A stretch of DNA of 64,000 bases from Rhyzopertha dominica (taxonomy: Eukaryota; Arthropoda; Insecta; Coleoptera; Bostrichidae). The stretch is taken from the NCBI GenBank assembly GCA_025024175.1, contig QCXZ01000053.1, positions 12,834,001 to 12,898,000 on the forward strand, written 5' to 3'. Within the stretch, counting starts at the first letter, position 1. Every line of letters starts with the position of its first letter. A program made the position numbers and the translations under genes. The notes beneath the pieces were generated by a model. That model searched no databases. It was not told the DNA's origin and worked only from the letters and a program-made list of their open reading frames with translations. Shown piece by piece: positions 1 through 10,840 of this stretch.

Positions 1-1
1 A

Positions 2-578
2 GACTTAGGTATAATATGGGGGTGTTTCATGCATATTTAGTGATCATATTACTACTCTGGTCGGGAAGTGTTATAATAAAACGTTGGGTTTTGTTATTCG
101 TAACACAAAAAATTTTAGTAATATCTTTGCATTGAAATCTCGCATTGTTACACTTGCGCGATCTAAAATTGAGTATGGAGCACTGATTTATTATCCAATT
201 TATAGTTGTTATATACAGGCGTTAGAAAGGGCAAGGAGACGGTTCTTAAAGTAATTGGTTTTTTTAATATATGGTGTATACCCTAAGAGGGGTATAGAGC
301 ATGTTGCTCCTTTAAATATGTTTGATTTCGAACCTCTTTTGTACAGAAGATTTAAAATAAGTTTATCATTTCTTTATGATCTATTACATAATAACATTGA
401 TTATTCGTTGCTACTGTCTAAAATTAATTTCTCTATTCTGCGTATTTCTAGCAGACATACATCGCTTTTCTATTGTACTGTGGGTAAGAGTAGTATTATG
501 ACGAGGGCTCTCGTAAACCTCATGTGCAATAATTTTAATTGTTTGTTTGTCTGGGCTTATAGAATAATTGTCCTGTAA
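2..578 (+). mobile_element. Non-LTR retrotransposon (jockey-type), C-terminal ORF2 remnant
   Basis: Decayed C-terminal part of the reverse-transcriptase polyprotein, downstream of the RT catalytic core. A DLGI motif lies in one frame at 2-13. The reading then shifts to a second frame at about 39-251, giving DHI, LGFVIRN, SKIEYGALIYYPIY and RARRRFLK. These match the order seen in jockey-type ends (DLGV, HI, LGF, LEYGS.IW.P, RVQRRFLK). A TAA at 252-254 interrupts the frame, which then continues to 578 with RGIEH, FDFEPLLYRRF, ISSRH and MCNNFN, the usual C-terminal block. The 5' part of the element lies outside the window or is lost. At least one frameshift and one stop make it non-functional. 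A (TTA)n tail follows about 25 bp after the ORF end, as is common for these elements. The clade assignment is approximate. Confidence 0.85.
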
Positions 579-603
579 TTGGTGTATACCGTTGGACAAT
601 ATT

Positions 604-605
604 TA

Positions 606-699
<94 letters not shown>
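604..699 (+). repeat. (TTA)n microsatellite, likely retrotransposon 3' tail
   Basis: Nearly pure TTA/ATT trinucleotide run of about 96 bp. It sits just downstream of the non-LTR C-terminal remnant and is probably its expanded 3' tail. Apparent poly-Tyr and poly-Leu ORFs across it are artefacts of the repeat. Confidence 0.95.
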
Positions 700-701
<2 letters not shown>

Positions 702-2520
702 GTCCATTTCATGCACTGTATCGATATATATATTTCGCAGTGGTCATTTACCTTTGAATTATGCTAACCATATATGAATCATAATTCTCAAAATAATAAC
801 CTAAGGTTTTCCACACATTATTGTGATGTTTAAATGTGTCGCAAACTATAAAAGGGCTATCAAACTAATTTCTTAGCCTCGCTCGCTTCTCTCGCTCGCC
901 ATAAACTTGGCCTAGTTCAATAAAGTTCTACATTACGCCCTCCTTACATAAGTGGCTACTTTGCAAGACTAATATACTCATTATTAAATCTAATAACTTT
1001 ATTCTGTTGATCACATCACCAGAATTTGTTTATTTATACATGTTAGACATCGAGATCAATACAGAATGTGGCCGCCAATGCTATCGGCCGACACAAGAGT
1101 AGCTTGGCAAAAATGAGATTTTGAGCAACTGGAAAGTGCGTAAAATAGTGCAATACATTGTTTCATAAGATGTATTGTCGAACTTCTTTTTACATTACTC
1201 ATCAACGTCAATATTATAGTCTGTTAAGTGTGTCTAATCATAACTATTAGAAATGCTAATGCTTTATCCTACTTCGTTTCTGCGCCTAAGTGGTTTCAGT
1301 AGTAAGCAAAGTAACAGAAGTTAATTACAGTTGTCTGTGAAATTTAGTATGACATCTATTCCCAGCATACCAGGTAGCCTTATCTGTGCATCATACAACT
1401 GCTTATCGTACACTCATGGCCTAAAAGTACCTCTGACTCCAGTCTGCTGCGCCCACTCAAGTCAGTAGTCGATAACCGTCTGAGAGCCCCACTCATTATA
1501 ATTAATCCCAGAGGGTGGTCGGAGCACTTGGCAAACCTAATTCAATTTATAACTGTTCGATTGTACTTGGAGAATGATTGCAGGCATCGGTAAGGTCGGT
1601 TCAAGTGAGCCGACGCTCTGTTGTGCTGGCATCGATTATAAATTGAAAATGATATGCTGGAAATCAATTCTTGCACGGGGTTGGCGGAGAAACATTGTGC
1701 TGTTGTACATTTTGAGGAGTAACCGGTATACCATATTATATTTCAAGTTTATTTTCTAGAAAGGAATAATGCGCAAATTGACTAAATTACTTTTCTCTTA
1801 AGATATCTAGTAAATTATTATGAACCATTAAACGCATCTCTATGCTACAAGCTCCATTATGTAGAGCTAAGCTTAACAATAATAATAATAATAATAAGCA
1901 AAAAAGGTTGTCAGCTTGTATATCTCAAAGTTGAACCATTACAACAATAAGTTAGACAGTAAGCTAAAAAAGAAAAAGTAACAGAACCACTGAGAAAATG
2001 TATAAATGAGAGTAGTGAAGAACTTCAATACAATTTGAAGGCCTTGATAGAACATAACAAATTTCGTACATTGCTATACTTTGACCCCAACATGAGAACT
2101 TGATTGATTGGTTGTGTCTGTCCATTGACGTTAGGGACTGTTTTACTGCAATTCCAAAACGAAACATAAATGCCTATCTCTGAAGTGGAACGAAGGTATT
2201 CACAAACGGAGTTAAAGAGGCTGTCTTGTTTGGGGCATTGAGAAATTTGATTAATGTTGAATTGGGTTAAACCTTGAATAGCCATCGATCAAAAATCTCT
2301 TAAAGCCATCCTTAAACCACCAGATATGATGCTATATCATGATGATTGTGCAAGTTAGAGGATACCGACGTAGAGGAAGGATACGTGTATACAATTTCTA
2401 GACACCATGTACCAAAATCGAGCTTAAAGCACCTTTAAATATCTTAATCAGGGGTACATCTGCAAATTTTAGTCTAATTTCGCATAATGGATGGCCAATT
2501 AGTCTTCGCATCCTGTCTCT
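700..2520. other. Non-coding stretch with a short (AAT)n run
   Basis: No recognisable gene, RNA or element. It contains a short (AAT)n run at 1877-1898 and a brief CTCGCT-rich patch near 877-900. Short ORFs here, including one on the minus strand at 2025-2285, show no family resemblance that I recognise. Confidence 0.6.
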
Positions 2521-2524
2521 CTAT

Positions 2525-3040
2525 TAGAAAACATCTTGGCTAGCGAAAGGGCTCAATTTTACTATCGTCTTCAGAAAAATTCTTGATGAGCAAATAATCA
2601 GTTTTGTTGAAGCGTATATTCGATCCTTACTCAAGGACACAGTAGTCCGTAACCGTTTCGAAACAGGCCAAGTTTTTCAACAGCCAAAATTTCATCCAAC
2701 CTTTCTAAAGAAAAAAAATTGCCTTCAAGAATCTCAAATCCCATTCAAAAATAACCATCTTTCGCCCGACGAAGGTAATGCGACTGTAGTTCATAATACT
2801 TCACACTATCAAGAGAAAATCAACAACCTTTTAAACGATGTGTCATATACTACCATTTCTAATGATCATACATCAAGAATTAAAAACGAACTTAATACCA
2901 AACAATCCCTAAATTCCTCAAGGTATCCAAAAAATTGTTATAGCGTTACTGAGTTCGTGGCAAATCTTTTGATTTGCAAAACATCTTCATGGGTTCTAAA
3001 TTGCAAGTACTACATAAATATTCTATCAGATGATTGGTGA
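2525..3040 (+). mobile_element. Penelope-like element, N-terminal ORF fragment
   Basis: One reading frame stays open from about 2525 to the stop at 3040, roughly 170 codons without a proper start. In order it shows LAKGLNFTI, then FVEAYIRSLL, then SPDEGNATVV (PADKGNATVV in the family), then HYQEKINNLLND, the conserved block that precedes the RT domain of Penelope-like elements. The usual ADKG is altered to PDEG. The LPKIHK motif and the rest of RT are missing. At about 3087 the sequence changes to a different retroelement class. The start is lost by a frameshift near 2520. It is a truncated, inactive fragment. The family call rests on motif order, which is quite specific. Confidence 0.8.
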
Positions 3041-3086
3041 CAATCATCCGTCAAATATATTCCAGAGGCAATAAACTCGATATTTT

Positions 3087-4353
3087 TGCCGATTTAGTAG
3101 AAAAGTCTCTCACGTTTTTTATCTTTCATGGTCAATTCTGCCAATAAATCCTCAAACTATTTAATACTCTGAAATGAGGAAAGATTGTGAAGCTTATTGA
3201 AGGAATGTTGTCCCAACGTCAATTCAGACTGTTTCTGGGAGAGAAAAGTAGCAAATTCAGGATTTTGGATAATGGTCTTCCACAAGGATCGGTTCTGTCG
3301 CCTATTCCTTTCAATGTTTATATAAGTGACCTTCCAGTAACTCAATCGAGAAAATTTGTGTATGCAAACGACATGGCATTGGCATTGCAAGGTAAAGACT
3401 TATATCCTTCAACAAAACCTTTCAAGATACATCAAGATTATGAATTGCTATTTTAAAGCCTGGTGCTTGTGCCCTAATCGGTTAAAGACAGAAGTAATTT
3501 GTTTTCATCTCAACAATCATCAAAAGACAAAACAACTTCAAGTTATGTCAAATAACGTAATTCTTAAACATAACTTTTCGCCAAAATACCTTGGAGTGAC
3601 CCTACATACGTCTCTAACGTACAAGAAACATCTAGAAAACATCAGTAAAAAATTATTGTCCAGAAATAACATCCTGCATAAGTTTGCTGGTACAAGTTGG
3701 GGTGCAGATGCAAAGTGTACTCCGTACTTCTACAACTGCCTTGTTTTATAGCACTGCTGAGTACTGCTGTCCTGTTTGGAAAAATAGTCATCACAGGAAA
3801 AATTGACGCTCAACTGAATACTGCAATGCGACTAATCACTGGAACAATTGAGTCAACCCCATTACTTTGGCTTCCGATCCTTTCAAACAGTGCTCCTCCG
3901 GATATTCGCAGGCAGTTTGCTACCTATAAAGCTTTGCAAAAATATCAATCAGCTCCTAATGAGTTTCTTATTTCCCGAGATTTGCAAGAGCTACCTACAA
4001 CTCGGCTAACTTCCAGAAAACTCCTGTGGACAGAAGATTTCCTTCGTGCTCCTTATACCATTAAAGATGGATGGTATTCTGCTTGGCAACTTAATCAACA
4101 GCTTATAGACGATCCTGCAGAAAAGGTAGCAGGAACTGATCTCCCGAGAAAGTCTTGGATCACTCTAAATCGCCTTCGCACTGGTCATGGGAAATGCACC
4201 TTTTTTAATAAATAGGATCCATCTATCAACCCTCCTTGTGAATGTGGAGACCCCCTCCAAACAATTAAACATAAGGTAAACAGATGCCCCCGTTCAATAC
4301 GGCCTGGTGGTTTTGCGTCTATCCACCGTGCCGATGAAGGTGTTAAAAATTAG
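3087..4353 (+). mobile_element. Non-LTR retrotransposon: RT core to C-terminal zinc-knuckle-like end
   Basis: Remnant of the ORF2 polyprotein of a jockey/CR1-like non-LTR element. Frame 3187-3456 carries the RT block NGLPQGSVLSP and then FVYANDMALA, where the catalytic YADD has become YAND, so the polymerase would be dead. A frame change leads to SPKYLGVTLHTSLTYKKHLE (about 3571-3630) and a second leads to the frame 3697-4215 with MRLITGTI, TSRKLLW, DLPRKSW and LNRLRTGHGKC. A TAG at 4213-4215 interrupts this, but the same frame resumes through CECGDP, QTIKHKVNRCP and IHRADEGV to the TAG at 4351-4353, which is the normal end of this family. Endonuclease and ORF1 are absent. Multiple frameshifts show it is a fossil. 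Confidence 0.88.
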
Positions 4354-7300
4354 TTTAAGACAATCGAGCTCTGATTAGAGTTTTTCTGCGGTTTTCTTCA
4401 ATACTCTATCCAACATAAATACATACATATATGTATATATTCTGGATAAAGCGGAAATGCGAGATCTCTTATCGTTGAACAAAAAGATTTTTTTCTTTCA
4501 ACTCTTTTATGAAAGTCGACCGTAGTCGCATGAAATAACAGAACTATGTAATATATTAATGATTTTCATAAGAATAAATAAATAAAAATTCCGCCAATAA
4601 ACTTCCGGCATACTCATAGGATCCCCATTTTTGCCATAGTAGCCAATATGGTCATGGAAACCTTTGAACACATACAGAAGACTCAGTGGTTCATATACTG
4701 ATTTAAACTTCCAAGTCTTTACCAGTTACGCTACTTTGCCCATAGATAACTTTAATGACGATGTATTTTCAAGGTTCATATGAAATTACGAATGAATTTA
4801 TGGTAATCACTAAAAAGTATTGTTTTACCTTTATTTGATTCATCAGTGTATCCGGTATATAGCACGAATATGTAATCAGATTGGAAAAATTTCAAATCTT
4901 ACAATTTATTTATTCGCATAATAATGTAATGTTGCTTTGTATTGTGTACTCTAAGGCAGCTGTTTCGAATTTGTGTTTATATTATTAGAGTCCATGTATC
5001 AATTGAGAATAAGACACGTTACCATAGTAATTATATTAGATGTTTCAATTAAANCTTGTGTTAAAAAATGAGCATAATAGGTACAGCACAATTACTACAT
5101 GGTATTGCTGTATAGCCCTACCAGTATCGGAGCAGATATTAGCTATTATTCTGTAATTCCGTTCAGAACGAAAATCCTCTATGTTATAATTGACCTCACT
5201 GTTCGCTTTAGAGACGTAGAACCGGTTGTCGACGGAAAACGCTTGCTTGAAGACTCTTCGCTTGAGTGCTCCGCCCCCTTATGGCCACAATGAGTTTTTG
5301 AATTTTTCATAGCGTCTTATGTTGGACTACCTCTCAAAACCCCGGTGCGAAAGGATTATGAATAAATGATTCCTGCGTTGGACCGTTAGCAAGCCGCGTA
5401 TTCCCTAAAGTTATTTGAATTTGATGCAAACCGCTCGATGCAACGGCGGACTATTTCCGGTCAGACACGTGCAACAGAACGTTGAAAATATTTATTGGAA
5501 CAGTTGGTGAAACTGACACACCAAATTGATGCTTCGTTACCCTTTAATGGAGGACCATGATACCGAGGAAAATATTCTAGATTTACAGGGTGTTCAGTCT
5601 ATTTAGCCGAGGAAAACCTCATATTATAAAGATGACTTTAAGTCGATTTAAGATGAATCGTTTCTATACAATCTTGCTTTCTAAGGAAGCTACAGCCTTT
5701 CGAAGGTGACACCAAATTATCGATATTTTCCGTATACCTTCAAAAGGGTCCTACCCTATGGGATCAAGCTCGGCACACTTAATAACATCAAAAGTATCAA
5801 ATCCGTTCTTGAACTGTTGTCCTGATTTGGGTCTAAAGGCCATCGTTGGTTGAAATTGATTCCTAACATTTCGCTAGCACGAGTGGCAAGCTCCTTCAGA
5901 GGTCCTTCCATCTCCGCTGCTGGATGTAGTTTGTAGGACAACAGTTCAGTTAATTACCTGGCCGCGAAAGCCTTAACCAGGTCGTCAAATCTGTTCTTGT
6001 ATAAGGAAAGATCGAATCATAAAAAATCCAATCGTTGTTTCTCGAAATCGGTGCAGTTAACGATATAAGACAATACTTTAAGAAATAGTTTACAAATCTG
6101 ATATCGGAAATGCAAAAAAGTTAGATAATTGACAATGGTCTCCTAAAATAAGGTGCTCATGATCGCAACTTCTAAAAACCTAGAACCTGTAAAACAAAAT
6201 GTAAAATAAGGGATTTAGTCAAGCGTGACATTCACATAGTACAAATGTGAACGTGGTTAGACCGCATCTGATTTCGGAATAAGGTCGACGTTTCGCCCGC
6301 ACTAGTAAAGGGCATCATCAGGAAAAAATTAAGGAGTATTGAATATGGTACAAACCTAGGGCGACAAACACGTCCGAACTAAACCAAATCCCAAGGAGGA
6401 AAATGAATTAAAACAATAGGTATCGTTGTGCCTGGCGCTGCGAGGGAGTGGAGATGCTTGGACGGCATAGGTGGGAGCTTGTGAAGGTGGGGATTAACCG
6501 TAGCGTGATTGAATATCAAATAGTGAAGAGATGAAAACCATCTTCGCGGTTTTTTCTATAGCTTCTCGGAATTTTCCGGTTGTGTGTAAATTGTTGTGGT
6601 AAACCACACTTAGCTCGTATTTTATTAATAGGTAATTCAAGTTACATATCCGTATGTCGTGAGATTTTTGTGTGGTTGAATAGAAACTGAACGTCCTGTA
6701 TACATAGCTATTCTATTTGTATATCAAGTCCAATAAAATTAGTAGATTTTAATAGTAATTCGTAAATCTAGTGACTGGCATATAAATATAAATTGGAACT
6801 TGTTTTATTTGAGTCAATTTTGGAACTCATGCTTTTTTAAGAAAAAGTCGACATAGTTTTCAGTTTCATTGATGTACTACTATTTCTTCTTTGTTTTATT
6901 AAGTTTCTTTCATTTAGCAAAATGGGCGAAAATGACACTTTGTGGTTGGCTGTTGTTGCATCATTGTGATGCCTAGTGCAAGTTCTCCACTGTTTTCAGC
7001 CGAACTGGTAAATAATTTGTATAGTATGTATGGATTTGGCATGGAATAAATTCAGTTCGATACGAGCAATACAATATTAATCTTTTCATTCTAAACAGCA
7101 ACATCTAGCGAGTTTTTAAAGCGATAAACGCTTACTCCGGATACCAGCTGTTGAAAAAAGGTTCTTAAAAGTTTGCATTATTAATAAAGTCCGTCGTCAT
7201 GAAGCTCTGACGTACCAACACTCCCTGCCAGCGGAAGCATCGGCTGGCTACATTTGAGAATCGATTAACTTGTCATTTGAGTATGAAATTTATTCAAAAC

Positions 7301-7555
7301 TGCCAGCTCTCCAGCCTGCTTTGTTTCACGGTGTGGGGTGGATACGTAGGTACAAGCGTGAGGGGTACGGCTGTCACGCTACCTGTTGGTCTGCCTTTCC
7401 AGGTCCGTTCCGTATTGATCCTCACCGACGACGCGCTTCTCCGTGACGTACAAAGGTTGCAATGCACGGGTGCACGATTTTTCTGGTCCTACGACGGCGA
7501 CGTTTTAAAAATATATAAGGAATTTCTGGTTGTACATTATTAACTAACTGGTGCT
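4354..7555. other. Non-coding stretch, no gene seen
   Basis: About 3.2 kb without a supportable gene. It contains modestly GC-richer patches (5190-5480 and 7200-7500) with no convincing ORF family match, and the hairpin at 6287-6321 annotated separately. Confidence 0.6.
6285..6323 (-). ncRNA. Hammerhead-like hairpin (CTGATGA / GAAAC), weak
   Basis: Read on the minus strand, this contains CTGATGA, a stem GCCC...GGGC with a loop of about 11 nt, then GAAACGTC. That is the order of conserved hammerhead ribozyme boxes. Against a working ribozyme, there is an unpaired T between CTGATGA and the stem, the third helix would have no loop (ACGTC), and the flanks do not form helix I. Similar hairpins accompany some Penelope-like elements, and a Penelope fragment lies 3.3 kb away. 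A decayed or minimal ribozyme-like motif is possible but unproven. Confidence 0.3.
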
Positions 7556-7563
7556 CCTAAATT

Positions 7564-7590
7564 ATTAGGTTGGTGCAAAAATGATGACTC
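7564..7590 (+). repeat. Mariner-type terminal-repeat-like sequence
   Basis: TTAGGTTGGTGCAAAA followed by ATGATGACTC resembles the terminal inverted repeat of many mariner transposons. No matching inverted end or transposase lies nearby, so at most it is an orphan end. It abuts the start of the LTR-leader array. Confidence 0.35.
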
Positions 7591-7639
7591 TCTAAGATAA
7601 ATCGGGCTTCGTTACGTTTACTCAATGGCAACTATTCCA

Positions 7640-7964
7640 ACCTGCAGCAATTCGGTATGAACGATGGTCTTGAAATTTCAAATTTAGAGCCTAGGGATCC
7701 TGCTCTACTTGAAATAAAGGCTGAGTTAGCCTGTGTAACGGCACTTCTGTTATATAATTTGGCGGCCAACGTAAGGAGAAATATGATGCAACGTTGCATT
7801 ATGAACAATCCAACTATTTCCGAAAGACCTTCGACAATCGATGGCCTTACGTACGGGACATATCTTTAAAGTTCTGGTCACTTTTCTTGCAATCTGAAAG
7901 AATACGGATCTGATCTACATGTGTAATCCATCCGAAAGAGTCCTCAAGGATGCAACTAGAGTCA
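7640..7964 (+). mobile_element. LTR-leader array unit 1 (partial LTR, PBS at 7760, leader)
   Basis: First of four related units. An LTR 3' end (GAAATAAAGGCTGAG...TGTTATATA) is followed after 3 bp by TGGCGGCCAACGTAAGG at 7760. This is a mutated form of the primer binding site for tRNA-Lys(1,2), TGGCGCCCAACGTGGGG. A leader of about 200 bp follows, containing GAAAGACCTTCGACAA and CTTGCAATCTG, which recur in the other units. No gag or pol is present. The small ORF at 7657-7869 crosses the LTR/PBS junction and is unlikely to be real. The unit resembles a terminal-repeat retrotransposon in miniature. Confidence 0.65.
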
Positions 7965-8659
7965 CGAATTCATATACTATTCCTTGTTAATATTCTATCA
8001 GCTCATGCAGAGCTCCGCATGAGATATCTACGGTTGAATATTTTACTTAACAATTACGTAATTGCGTACCTATCTGACTTGTTCTTCGTTAACCTCAATA
8101 TACGCCGAAGGGCATTGAAAGTCTAATCGCTTTATTTACAATCTGCAACTGCAAATAGCTTTATAAACTGACGGCCCTTTTTTGATCTATTTACACTTTG
8201 AGCCTGCGGATCCCGCTCTACTCCACATAAAAGGATGCCGTTAGCTTGTGTAACTGTAGTTTTGTTACACAATTTGGCGCCCAATATTGGGTGAGGTATG
8301 TCGAAGTACGGCGCAATTTTTCAGAGTTGGAGCAGATAAAAGTCTTATTTTCCAAAATTATCTTGGTGATCTTAAAACTTAACGATTTTGTGGCAGGTGC
8401 CAGAAGGCAAGATTTGAATCAATATCATTTGAAAAATAAAATTTTTACTTGCTCCAACTTTTTGAAAAGTTGCATGCAACTTATTTGCGAAAGACCTTCG
8501 ACAAGCGAAGATAATACGTAGAAGACATATCCTTAGAGTTCTAGTCATTTTCCTTATCATCTGGAAGGGCACGAATTTGATATGTTTAATTCATCCCCAA
8601 GACTAAACTAAATAGTCCGGCCATTCTACGATGACGCAATGACAGAAATAAAATGTCAT
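7965..8659 (+). mobile_element. LTR-leader array unit 2 (LTR about 300 bp, PBS at 8275, leader)
   Basis: The LTR-like block at about 7965-8271 ends in GTTTTGTTACACA. After ATT comes TGGCGCCCAATATTGGGT at 8275, which keeps the TGGCGCCCAA core of a tRNA-Lys(1,2) primer site. The leader at 8293-8653 shares AGAGTTGGAGCAG, GGTGATCTTAAAA and GAAAGACCTTCGACAA with unit 4 and has no coding capacity. The leader ends where TGTCAT at 8654-8659 would start the next LTR, and exactly there the foldback element is inserted. The unit is more similar to unit 4 than to unit 1, suggesting that a two-unit block was duplicated. Confidence 0.65.
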
Positions 8660-9818
8660 CCGCTGACGTAATAACAGCCATTTTTCTGCGGTACGTCAAA
8701 GTCCTGGATCCTGACAAACCGAGTTGTCATAACGTGCACAACGGACCTCAGTGTTAGGTGCAATTTTGTGACTTTAAAAGAATATTTTGAAGTGTTACTG
8801 TGCTTATTTGAGTAGCTTACACTCCATCGTTTTGCTTTACAAGTATTACAAACCGAATTACATTTAGTTTAGATTCTGGATCAAAACAAACCAAGTTGTT
8901 ATAACGTGCATAAGGGAGTTCAGTGTTTGGTGCAATTTTTTAGTGTTAAAAGAATATTTTAAAGTGTTACTGTGTATGATTGAGTAGCTGACACTCCTTC
9001 GCTTTACTTAGCAAGTATTACAAACGTAAATTACATTTAGTTACAATGTAGGTATTGCTCAAAAGCTTAACCTACAATAAGTGCGTGTGTAGAGCATTAC
9101 AATTAACATGTTGTACCAGAAGATGGTAACGTGCTAGGTCCCTGGATGTTCTTGTTATAATGAGAGAGAAACGTATAAACTTTAAGCACTTATTTTAGAT
9201 TGTCTTTCAACAATAGATTGCAACTTAATGGAATTTCGGTTTGTAATACTTAATGAATAATACAGAGGTATGTAAACCACTAAAGCATACACAGTAACAC
9301 TTCAAAATATTGTATTATACTATAATTTTGCTCTGAACATTGAGTGTTACTGTGTATTTTTAGTGGTTTACGTTCCTTCGTATAATTTAGTATTACAAAC
9401 CAAAATTACGTTTAGTTGCAATCTATTGTTTAAAAACAACCTAAAAGAAGTACTGTAAAGATTACATTTTCTCTCTCGTTATAACGGGAACATCCAGGGA
9501 CCCAATCCATTACCATTTTCTGGTAAAACTTGTAATTGTAATGCTCCACACACGTACTTAGTGTATGTTCAGCTTTTCAACAATACATTGTAACTAAATG
9601 TAATTTCGATTTATAATACTTGCTAAGTAAAGCGAAGTAGTGTAAGCTACTCAAAAATATGCAGTAACACTTTAAAATACTCTTGAACACTAAAAATTTA
9701 CACTAAACGCTGACCTCTCTTACGCACATTATGACAACTAAGTAGGTTGGTTTGGATCCGGGATCTTGACGTAACGCAGCAAAATGGCCGACATCTACGT
9801 CACACTAATATAGCGTAT
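8660..9818. mobile_element. Foldback (long inverted repeat) element nested in an LTR
   Basis: A palindromic element of about 1.16 kb with its centre near 9330. The left arm (about 8661-9325) and right arm (about 9350-9804) are imperfect reverse complements. For example GGATCCTGACAAACC at 8706 answers GGTTGGTTTGGATCC at 9745, and CCCTGGATGTTC at 9140 answers GAACATCCAGGGA at 9489. The left arm also holds an internal tandem duplication of about 155 bp (about 8726-8872 and 8888-9042). The ends begin with a CTGACGTA/TGACGTA motif. No ORF of note. A neighbouring unit carries the uninterrupted sequence TGTCATTGAGTTGAACTG at 10841, so the filled and empty sites can be compared directly. It is a mobile foldback or MITE-type element without its own transposase. 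Confidence 0.8.
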
Positions 9819-10349
9819 TGAATTGGACTGAACGAATCAAAACACAGAACGGTTAATACTTAACATTATTTGTACCCTATACTATTTTTATTAATATCGT
9901 GCAAGCTCACGTAGAGCTTCACAAGCGATAGCCAAGGTTGTCTTTTATTATTTGATAATTAATTCTTTACGCACCTGATTTCTACGCAGTTAACTTCAAT
10001 ATGTGCTAACACAACATTGAAAAATTTATCGCTTCAATTTAGTAACCTAAAGAAATTGGGGGCGCTCTTTTGCGATATACAAATTTAGAACCTACGGATC
10101 CTGCTGTATTTGAAATAAAGGCTGAGTTAGCTTGTGTAACAGCAATTATTTTGTTATATAACTTGCCCCCAACGTGGGGAGACATATGATGCGGCTTTTC
10201 GGAGATAGAGCAGGCTGGTCTCATTTTCTAGATTCTGGTCGCTTTTCTTGCAATCTGGAAGAATACGGATTTGATCTACCTATCTAATCTATCCNAGTCA
10301 GTTCTCAAGGATGCAACTAAAGGGTGTCTTGCCATTCTACGTTACCGCA
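9819..10349 (+). mobile_element. LTR-leader array unit 3 (LTR, PBS near 10164, short leader)
   Basis: The LTR body resumes immediately after the foldback (TGAATTGGACTGAACG) and runs about 335 bp to TGTTATATA, followed by the degraded primer site TTGCCCCCAACGTGGGG near 10164. The short leader at 10181-10349 contains CTTGCAATCTGGAAG and GATGCAACTA, as in unit 1, but lacks its central part. The 61-codon ORF on the minus strand at 10039-10224 is a by-product. This copy is closest to unit 1. Confidence 0.65.
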
Positions 10350-10840
10350 TCGAATGAGATCAAATAGGATACAAATTAAACAGCCAAGCGATGAATTTCT
10401 TTCTTGATCTATTTAAATTTTAAGCCTTGGGATCCCGCTCTACTCTACATAAAAGACTGCCGTTAGCTTGTGTAACAGTAGTTTTGCTACACAATTTGGC
10501 GCCCAACGTGGGGCAAGATATTTTTCAGAGTTGGAGCAGGTAAAAGTATTATTTCCAAATTATCTTGGTGATCTTAAAAGTTAACGATTCTGTGCCAGGC
10601 GCCAGAAGGCAAGATTAAAATTAAAATTCATTTAAAAAAAAGATTTTCACTTTTTAAAAAGTTGCATCCAACTGATTTCCGGAAGACCTTCGATAACCTT
10701 ACGTAGGGGACACATCCTTAGAGTTCTAGTCACCTTCTTTGCAATCTGGAAGGACACGAATTTGATATATGTAATCCATCCTGAAGCGTCTACCACCCGG
10801 CAACTAGAGTCCGGCCATTTAACGATGACGGAGAATCAGA
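10350..10840 (+). mobile_element. LTR-leader array unit 4 (truncated LTR, best PBS at 10497, leader)
   Basis: The LTR is 5'-truncated and ends in TTTTGCTACACA. After ATT it carries TGGCGCCCAACGTGGGGC at 10497-10514, which as far as I can recall exactly matches the canonical primer binding site for tRNA-Lys(1,2). This is the strongest evidence that the array derives from an LTR retroelement. The leader at 10515-10840 shares the AGAGTTGGAGCAG, GGTGATCTTAAAA and AGACCTTCGATAA blocks with unit 2 and has no ORF. It ends in a short purine-rich stretch, GGAGAATCAGA, directly before TGTCAT, where a polypurine tract would be expected. Confidence 0.75.

Noticed and set aside
568..777. Poly-Tyr and poly-Leu open reading frames
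   Set aside because: They are translations of the (TTA)n microsatellite; the same applies at 20527-20721.
2025..2285. 86-codon minus-strand ORF as a gene
   Set aside because: No domain, no splice context and overlapping another ORF. Within chance expectation for a window this size.
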